From assembly GCA_002344005.1 (NCBI GenBank), contig DDTD01000033.1, positions 1-12,178 on the forward strand: DNA of 12,178 bases, in the 5' to 3' direction. The translations under genes and the position numbers were made by a program. Shown here piece by piece: positions 1 to 6,500 of the stretch (position 1 is the stretch's first letter; every line of letters begins with the position of its first letter). A model generated the notes under the pieces. The model was not told where the DNA came from. It ran no database searches and was given only the letters and a program-made list of their open reading frames with translations. Origin of the DNA: Ignavibacteria bacterium UBA2373 (lineage in GTDB: Bacteria > Bacteroidota > Ignavibacteria > Kapaibacteriales > UBA961).

Positions 1-190
1 CCGACTTTTGTTTAGACAAGTTCAGTATATAATCGAATACTTTATTTGCATTGTTAAGCTGGGCTGTATATATATAATTACTAACACTTTCATATAATAA
101 AAGACCCAATGCAACAACTGCGATACCTATAAGCGGTAAAGTAATGAGGCGAATTTTTCCTTTTATAGAAAGGTTCTCTAAAAATTTCAT
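1..190 (-). CDS. N-terminus of a membrane-anchored sensor protein (partial)
   Basis: The first 63 codons of a gene that continues beyond the left edge. The start is ATG at 190-188, with a good ribosome-binding site (GGAGA, 200-196) five bases upstream. The peptide starts MKFLENLSIKGKIRLITLPL: a short basic cytoplasmic stretch, then one hydrophobic segment (about residues 14-33), then a probably periplasmic helix (LNNANKVFDYILNLSKQKS). This is the usual N-terminal layout of methyl-accepting chemotaxis proteins, sensor histidine kinases and membrane-bound nucleotide cyclases. The last visible residues (NLSKQKS) loosely resemble the LQkERG motif that opens NIT (nitrate/nitrite-sensing) domains, but too little is visible to assign one. 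It lies 23 bases after the porin gene on the same strand, so the two are probably co-transcribed. That it is a membrane sensor is moderately sure; its output domain and ligand are unknown. Confidence 0.7.
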   Translation of the reverse strand, partial: MKFLENLSIKGKIRLITLPLIGIAVVALGLLLYESVSNYIYTAQLNNANKVFDYILNLSKQKS

Positions 191-213
191 GTATATCTCC
201 GAAAAAATAATTG

Positions 214-1593
214 TTATAGTGTAAATGTGAGCATGGAATATGCCCAATAGGATATATCGTCGCCTAAAATACCAGTATTAGTTTTTTTGATTGTTTCTCC
301 GGGAAGAAATATCGAAGCACCAAGTTGTGCAGAAAGTTGTTGTGATACTTTATGGTCAATAACAGCATCTATTTCAATTCCCAAATTATTTCCTAATAAT
401 GTCCCTGTTTGAGTTTTTACTTCTTGCTGTGATTGAAAATAATGTCCTGCCAAATATAATGAGGTCTTATCATTAGGTTTATATGTTGATTTTATATAAG
501 GTGATACCAGACCATTGGCGGTAATTGCCGGAGGTGCTTGTCTTGTATTATTATTAGGCAGTACCGTAAATGGAAAAAAATCCATATATCCATAAAATTT
601 ATGGATGGTAAAAGTAAGATTATTAAATCGTTCGGTTGTATTTGTTGTGGAGGCGTCTTCACCGGTAAGATAATCAAAACCTACACCTGCTGTCCAATCA
701 GAATTTTTGTAGCCGACATACGCCGCCGCCATCATCGCTTTTATATCTGCTGATTGAGTAGGAAGAATATCTTTTGTTCCGAATTGATAGGCAAATTCCA
801 ATTCATATTCTATACTTGATTCTTTGAGATATTGTTGCGTAAACAATCCTGTTGTGAAACGTCTGAAAGTAGCTGCATCATTTTGAAAAGCGGCTGTTGT
901 TTGTTGTATGTTTTTACGATCGTGATACAAATATGCATTAAGATTATACATTGTTGGTAAGGTGACATCAATGCCAGTAAGAGCTTGGGGTGATTGCTGA
1001 CTTGCTGCTGTCATCATCAATTCATTGTTGCCAAGAATAAAACCAAAACCACGGATATGCACATCATTCGAAGGAGCATATTTTATAACCGCACCATCAT
1101 ACATTCGGGCTATATTATGCCATTCCAATGCACCAATAAGCCGTTCTGAGTTTGTTGAAAAAGCCATACGGCCCAGTTTCAGTGTCACATGATCAATAAG
1201 GGCATTATTCCATAACAAATACGCTTCCCTAAACGTCAAATTTTTTGACATACCATCGAGAGTCCCATTCCAGGCTTGCTCATTGTTTTCACCAAAATTC
1301 TGTGAATGTTGTATCTGTATAAACGCTGAAACATCCTCATTTGCAATCATCGTTGCGCCAAAACGGGCACGCAGAAGATTAAAAAACAATGGTTTAGCGT
1401 CAAGGTTGAAAAAACGTCCGTCTATCTCGCCTCTATAGCGGATTTGGGAAGAAAAGGAAAAGGAACTCGCTTGCGTTGACGGGGACGTCTGGGCATACGA
1501 GTATGTCGGAAAAAGGAAACAAAGGAAGAAAACTGCTGTAATGTATCTGCTTACGCCTTGAAACATTAGGAAAAAGTCTGTTAACGCTTTCAT
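214..1593 (-). CDS. Outer-membrane beta-barrel porin, alginate-export-like
   Basis: A 459-residue secreted beta-barrel protein expected to form a channel in the outer membrane. The N-terminus is a clear signal peptide (MKALTDFF...; hydrophobic core about 19-29; likely cleavage after Ala34 in SYA-QTS). The mature part alternates polar and hydrophobic residues, is rich in Tyr and Phe, and has short turns. Residues 122-173 carry a stretch typical of the alginate-export/porin-like family: EAYLLWNN, then LGRMAF, ERLIGALEWHN and YDGAVIKY. The protein ends in strand-like ...YSMLTFTL. The ATG at 1593 is chosen because GAGAGG lies just before it and the signal peptide starts there. An in-frame ATG at 1605 lacks such a site, and the frame stays open up to 1827 only by running through the intergenic region into the permease gene. 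It sits downstream of an ABC importer and just upstream of a sensor, so it may pass the importer's substrate across the outer membrane. The substrate is not predictable from the sequence. Confidence 0.82.
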   Translation of the reverse strand: MKALTDFFLMFQGVSRYITAVFFLCFLFPTYSYAQTSPSTQASSFSFSSQIRYRGEIDGRFFNLDAKPLFFNLLRARFGATMIANEDVSAFIQIQHSQNFGENNEQAWNGTLDGMSKNLTFREAYLLWNNALIDHVTLKLGRMAFSTNSERLIGALEWHNIARMYDGAVIKYAPSNDVHIRGFGFILGNNELMMTAASQQSPQALTGIDVTLPTMYNLNAYLYHDRKNIQQTTAAFQNDAATFRRFTTGLFTQQYLKESSIEYELEFAYQFGTKDILPTQSADIKAMMAAAYVGYKNSDWTAGVGFDYLTGEDASTTNTTERFNNLTFTIHKFYGYMDFFPFTVLPNNNTRQAPPAITANGLVSPYIKSTYKPNDKTSLYLAGHYFQSQQEVKTQTGTLLGNNLGIEIDAVIDHKVSQQLSAQLGASIFLPGETIKKTNTGILGDDISYWAYSMLTFTL

Positions 1594-1811
1594 ACTACCT
1601 CTCATATTGAAAAATGTTGTGTCTTGAGTATAAGGTGATACAACAGTAGTGTCTTGAAAAACAAAGACCGATCTGATATTGTGCGTAGCAGATACGGGGA
1701 AAAATATACGTCTAACCTCCGTTGGATTGTAAATAAAGCGCAAAAGTACTACATAATATGACAGATTGATACACTTTTGATGTATGCAAGGCGGGAAAAA
1801 GTAAGAATGGC
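1594..1811 (-). promoter_or_regulatory. Intergenic leader of the porin gene with spaced direct repeats
   Basis: A 218-base gap between permease stop and porin start, long enough for a separate promoter. It contains two near-identical 12-mers on the plus strand, GTTGTGTCTTGA (1616-1627) and GTAGTGTCTTGA (1646-1657). They match at 11 of 12 positions and are 30 bases apart, about three helical turns, which could be a tandem operator. TACTTTTG on the minus strand (1748-1741) fits the Bacteroidota -7 consensus TAnnTTTG, but no convincing -33 box lies at the right distance. A GGAGG (minus strand, around 1720) has no ATG, GTG or TTG at a useful distance. No strong hairpin terminator follows the permease gene, so read-through from the ABC genes is possible. 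Confidence 0.3.
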
Positions 1812-2558
1812 TTACTTGCCATGCCAATGAAGAGCGCGTTTTTCGATGGCAAGTGCGCAGCGATTGAGGGCATAGCCAATCAATCCTGTGGTGATAATTG
1901 CTACATAAATATCGGCAATAGCAAAAATTTGTTGTTTTTCCGTAATTCTTTTTCCCAGACCTTCATTAGTGCCAATAAACATTTCCGTGACTATGATAAC
2001 AATTAATGCTAAGGATAAAGCAATGCGTGCACCGGCAGCAATATGGGGTAATGCTTCGGGAACAATTATTTTTCGTAATAAAGTCATGCCGCGGATATGA
2101 AGTGTTCTTGCTGCTTTTATGCGTAATTGTTTTGCGGAATGTACACCTGACATAGTATTTACCGTCATCACTAAAGCACAAGTCCATGCCGCAAGAGCAA
2201 TTTTTGAAGCGTCTTCAATGCCGAACGCAATCATAAATAATGGAAATAATGCAGTGGCGGGAATGCTGCGAAAAAAATCAACAATAAATTCTAACATATC
2301 ATACATTTTTTCGGAATAACCCATGATTAAACCGATAAATATTCCGGCTATTGTCCCAATCGAAAAACCTGTGAGAGTACGCAGAATCGTATAAAAAATA
2401 TCTTGCCAAAATACAATGTCTTGGTATGCAGTCATTAAAGAAAATAGTACTTCTGTTGGTGAGGGTAATACTAATGCCGAAACGATGTGAAAATAATGCA
2501 ATAATCCCCATAGTGTCACAATACTCACGATACCGGAAATACGATATATCCATTTCAT
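1812..2558 (-). CDS. ABC transporter permease, nitrate/sulfonate/taurine type
   Basis: Inner-membrane permease of 248 residues, the normal length for SsuC/TauC/NrtB-type proteins (BPD_transp_1 fold). Hydrophobic segments lie at about 8-24, 62-80, 98-113, 118-137, 178-195 and 212-234. The early LPSPTEVL motif (31-38) is typical of this subfamily. The cytoplasmic EAA loop that docks on the ATPase is visible at about 149-181 (AARTLHIRG...IIVPEALPHI). The start ATG (2558-2556) overlaps the ATPase stop as ATGA, with GGAG at 2573-2570 inside the end of the ATPase gene, so translation is coupled and the two form one transporter. The substrate cannot be told from the permease: family members move nitrate, alkanesulfonates, taurine, bicarbonate or pyrimidine precursors. 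No substrate-binding protein gene is in the window. The ATPase-permease pairing is very sure. Confidence 0.93.
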   Translation of the reverse strand: MKWIYRISGIVSIVTLWGLLHYFHIVSALVLPSPTEVLFSLMTAYQDIVFWQDIFYTILRTLTGFSIGTIAGIFIGLIMGYSEKMYDMLEFIVDFFRSIPATALFPLFMIAFGIEDASKIALAAWTCALVMTVNTMSGVHSAKQLRIKAARTLHIRGMTLLRKIIVPEALPHIAAGARIALSLALIVIIVTEMFIGTNEGLGKRITEKQQIFAIADIYVAIITTGLIGYALNRCALAIEKRALHWHGK

Positions 2559-3322
2559 AAGGAAAATAACTCCAAGACTTGTGAGCGAAGTGCAAAAAAT
2601 TCGGGCGATGTGAACATTGCCATGGTGCGTGGTCTTGGTAAATCAATCGTAATAATTCCCTTAATTTGCGCCGGACGTGGTGATAATACCATCACTTTAT
2701 CAGCAAGGAACACCGCATCATCCACATCATGACTTATACATAATGCTGTTTTTTTCTTTTCACTCCATACTGACAATAAATCCATTTCTACTTTGCGTGT
2801 GGTGGCAAAATCCAAAGCACTGAAAGGTTCATCAAGCAAGAGAACATCAGGTTCATAGGCAAAAGCTCGACAGATGGCAACAAGTTGTTTCATACCGCCG
2901 GATAAATCATAAAAATATCGCTCCGCAACATGGGCAAGCCCCACTTTATCAAGGAAGGACATCGCAATAGCTTTCCGTTCCGATGATGATGACACTGTGT
3001 GCTCAAGAGCAAGCTCCACATTCCCGCGCACCGTGCGCCATGGTAACATACTTTCATTGTAATTCTGAAAAACAAAACCAATTTTCGGGGTAGTATATTC
3101 TGAATGCGCCGATAGAATACGTATCTCGCCGCTATCGGGTGTTTCTAAACCGGCAATAAGAGAAAGTAAGGTGCTTTTACCACTGCCATTGGGACCAAAA
3201 ATGGAAACAAACTCGCCTTCGGCAATGCTGAAATTCATATCGTGAATAACAGGTGCGGATTGCTTTGAATGATTCTCAGCCGGAAAAGATTTAGAAAGAT
3301 GTGCGACATGAACTTGTGCCAT
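2555..3322 (-). CDS. ABC transporter ATP-binding protein, nitrate/sulfonate/taurine type
   Basis: ATPase subunit of 255 residues that powers the importer encoded with the overlapping permease gene. All nucleotide-binding motifs are intact: Walker A GPNGSGKST (43-51), Q-loop glutamine Gln86 in VFQN, signature LSGGMKQ (140-146), Walker B VLLLDEP (160-166) with catalytic Glu165, D-loop SALD (168-171) and switch His198 in CISHD. The sequence after the Q-loop, LPWRTVRGNVELALE, is characteristic of the SsuB/TauB/NrtD subfamily. The C-terminal tail (PRPAQIKGIITIDLPRPR) also fits that group. The protein is at normal length without extra domains. The ATG at 3322 is the only sensible start; the nearest purine-rich stretch (AAGGG) is about 14 bases upstream, so initiation is weakly Shine-Dalgarno dependent. 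It is the first gene of the minus-strand cluster, transcribed away from the large adhesin gene. Function as an importer ATPase is sure; the substrate is open. Confidence 0.95.
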   Translation of the reverse strand: MAQVHVAHLSKSFPAENHSKQSAPVIHDMNFSIAEGEFVSIFGPNGSGKSTLLSLIAGLETPDSGEIRILSAHSEYTTPKIGFVFQNYNESMLPWRTVRGNVELALEHTVSSSSERKAIAMSFLDKVGLAHVAERYFYDLSGGMKQLVAICRAFAYEPDVLLLDEPFSALDFATTRKVEMDLLSVWSEKKKTALCISHDVDDAVFLADKVMVLSPRPAQIKGIITIDLPRPRTMAMFTSPEFFALRSQVLELFSL

Positions 3323-3466
3323 TGTATAAAAAGTTACCCTTTCAAGAGTCGTATTTGAAAGAAAACATTGACAGAAAGCGGCTAAGGTTTAGTGTATGGG
3401 TGAATAGACAGTAGCGTAGGCAGGAAAAGCATTATTGGTCTGTATTCTATGCCGCAAAGACCTTAC

Positions 3467-3499
3467 TTGACAGTGATGTGTGATGAAAATTTATTTTTG
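3467..3499 (+). promoter_or_regulatory. Candidate promoter of the 1582-aa surface protein gene
   Basis: TTGACA (3467-3472) is a perfect -35 box. A 17-base spacer leads to TTTATT (3490-3495), a four-of-six match to TATAAT. The same place also contains TATTTTTG (3492-3499), which fits the Bacteroidota -7 element TAnnTTTG, with CTTG (3466-3469) 22 bases before it. Both readings put the transcription start near 3502-3508 and a leader of about 75 bases. A second TTGACA at 3368-3373 has no good -10 partner. This is a consensus match only. Confidence 0.4.
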
Positions 3500-3500
3500 C

Positions 3501-3520
3501 TTTCGTACCTTTTTCGTACC
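3501..3520 (+). promoter_or_regulatory. Tandem 9-bp direct repeat, possible operator
   Basis: TTTCGTACC occurs at 3501-3509 and again at 3512-3520, with an 11-base period (one helical turn), so both copies face the same side of the DNA. The pair lies directly at or after the predicted start of transcription of the 1582-aa gene and in the only spacer between the divergent gene groups. A repressor or two-component response regulator binding here is plausible but unproven. Confidence 0.35.
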
Positions 3521-3580
3521 CAAATCGCATTTTTTAGTGTTTAACTTGCATCTGTTGAATTAACTCATTGAGGACAAAAT

Positions 3581-6500
3581 ATGCAGATTGCAACAGTATT
3601 TCGTGTGTGTTTTATTGCGGGAATTATTACATTTAGCTCCGCAAATTTTACTCAGGCGCAATCATCGCGTCAGATTTCTTATCAAGGTGTTGTCACGCAG
3701 GGTGATGCGAAAATCAGTGATGGTTGGTATTCGCTGACCTTTGCTCTTTACGGTTCTGTGGGGTCTTCCGTACCCTTATGGCAGGAAGAACAGCGCGTAT
3801 ATTTTCAGCATGGTTTATTTAATGTGATGCTCGGTGCTGAATTTCCTTTGCCGGAGCGTTTGCCTGAAGATGCATGGATAGGAATATCATTTCAAGGTTC
3901 GGGCGAATTTACCCGTACCAAATTAACCGCTGTTCCTTATGCAATGCAAGCAGGTATTGCCGAAAAGGCGATGTATGCCGAAAAAGCAGGAGAACTTGAA
4001 GGCGGCGTTGTCAGCAGTATCAATGGCATACAGGGCAATGTCTTGATGAAAGCAAGCGATGGATTGGAAATACGTACCGATGAAGAAGGTGGTTTGATTG
4101 TCGGGCTATCCAATGAAAAACGCTATGAGGGTATTCTCAATCAGGGCACGGAATGGCTTTTGGCGGGAAATACGAATGCTAATGCAAGCAGTTGGTTGGG
4201 TACAAGCAATAATTTTCCTCTGGTTATACGAACAAATAATACCGAACGTATGAGAATACTTTCATCGAACGGCAATATCGGTATGGGAACGACATCGCCG
4301 GCGGAACGTTTGCATATTGTCGGGAATGCACAAGTGGATGGAAATATTGTCATTAAACCTACATCGAGCACTTCCGGTGAATTACGTATTCTTGAAAATG
4401 GCGGCACACAATATACGGCATTTAAGTCACCGCAATTAAGCAACAATGTTATTTACACTTTACCGATAAATGACGGAAGTAATGGTGATGTTCTCACGAG
4501 TGATGGCAGCGGGGTACTGTCATGGCAAAGTGTTGATGGTTGGGGACTATCGGGTAATGTGGTCGGTGCGGGTAAATTTATCGGTACACTTAATGCCCAG
4601 CCATTAAGTTTTCGTACAAATAATGCCGAGCGCATGAGTATCGGCACAACGGGAAATGTGGCAATCGGCGATGAGACAACATCCAGCAAACTTACTGTGG
4701 CTCAATCACTCTTTATTACCAATACGGGCGGCACACCGGAAATAAAAATAGAAGCGCCGAATAATACGACGAGTACAATATTAAAAACAACAAATCAAAG
4801 TGCCAATATTGTTTATACTTTACCACCCAATGATGGCAATAATGGTCAATTTTTACGCACCAATGGCTCGGGTGTGCTGACATGGGCTGATGCAGGCGGC
4901 AGTGGAGGAGGAGGAGGTGGGTTGGATTACTTTGGCGAAATACGTACTACTTATTATGCGCCCAATGCTGCCGTGCCTGTGCATCTTATTCGACCATTTG
5001 GAACTGAAGAAAATATTGATTTTGTCTTAAGTCCCAAGGGCACCGGCGCAATTATGGCAGATGAACCTAATGGCTTAGCCATAGGTGGTAATAAAAGGGG
5101 AACTAATGCAGTGGATTGGCAGATGTCAAGAGAAAATCCAAACCAAGTTGCAAGCGGTGATTATTCCACGATTGGTGGTGGTAGTGGTAACAGAGCGAGC
5201 GGTGATTATTCCTTTGTAGGTGGCGGTGCAGATAACACAGCAAGTAATCATCGTTCTTTTGTAGGTGGTGGTTTGGAAAACACAGCAAGCAGTCCGTATT
5301 CCTTTGTAGGTGGCGGTGCAGATAACACTGCGAGCGGTTTAACTTCCTTTGTAGGTGGCGGTGAAGATAACACAGCAAGCGGTTGGTATTCCTTTGTAGG
5401 TGGCGGTAAAGACAACACAGCAAGCGGCGATTGGTATTCCTTTGTAGGTGGCGGTGCAGATAACACTGCGTTCGGTTTAATTTCCTTTGTAGGTGGCGGT
5501 TCAGTGAACACAGCGAGCGGTGGTCATTCATTTGTAGGTGGCGGTGAAGATAACACAGCAAGCGGTTGGTATTCCTTTGTAGGTGGCGGTAAAGAGAACA
5601 CAGCAAGCGGCGATTGGTATTCCTTTGTAGGTGGCGGTAAAGAGAACACAGCAAGCGGTTGGTATTCCTTTGTAGGTGGCGGTTATGGAAATACAGCGAG
5701 CGGTGATTTATCTGTTATACCGGGAGGTAGAGGATTGATTCTTGATGCGAATGCTAATCGTTCTTTTGGTTTTCATGCTAATAATGTTGATGGAACACGC
5801 AATATGACCATCAGTGCAGCAAATACTGCTGTATTTGGTAATGTTGATTTTTGGCTTGCTAATAATGATAATAGTCCTCGTTCCTTGCGTTTTTATGAGC
5901 AATATAATGCAGCGGGTAATTTTCCGAATGGTACAAATTATGTCGGTTTCCGCGCGCCGAATAATGTAAGTGCCGATATCACCTATACTTTACCCGTATC
6001 AGCACCGACGAATAATGGTCAAGTATTATCCAGTACTACAGAGGGTGTATTGAGTTGGGCACATGACGGTATTATCAATTTTACATCTAATCGTAATACT
6101 GGTGTTCCGAATGCTATAGTTCCCGTCCATCAACTTTCGGCAAGCGGAGGAGAAATAAGTATTGATATAGCGATAAGTTCCAAAGGTGATGGAGCAATTA
6201 TGGCTGATATGCCTGATGGGACAAGCACAGGAGGTAATAAAAGGGGAACTAATGCAGTGGATTGGCAGATGTCAAGAGTCAATGCAAATCAAGTTGCAAG
6301 TGGGGCATCTTCAGTGATTATGGGAGGAGGAAGTAATAGAGCCGGCGGTTTAGGTGCAACGGTAGGTGGTGGATTCCTTAACAATGCAGATGGATATAAC
6401 TCAACTATTGATGGAGGAGAGCAAAATACTACTTCGGGTCATTGTTCAAGTATTAGTGGTGGCTATAATAATACTGCCGGTTCTTGGGCTTCGGTCATTA

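Noticed and set aside
1594..1827. Extended N-terminus (78 extra codons) for the porin gene
   Set aside because: The extension runs through the intergenic region and into the permease gene. It has no ribosome-binding site, and it would bury the signal peptide inside the protein.
3368..3373. Second TTGACA as a -35 box
   Set aside because: No -10-like hexamer is found 16-18 bases downstream on the plus strand.
5103..5654. Long open frames on the minus strand across array A, with repeated 'RHLQRNTNR' or 'PPPTKE' peptides
   Set aside because: They are the antisense readings of the 45/48-bp coding repeats. The plus-strand frame has signal peptide, start site and conserved motifs; the antisense ones have neither a ribosome-binding site nor family features.
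5168..5713. Regular direct repeats that could be taken for a CRISPR array
   Set aside because: Units are in-frame protein coils with a 45/48-base period. There are no unrelated spacers of constant length, no leader and no cas genes.
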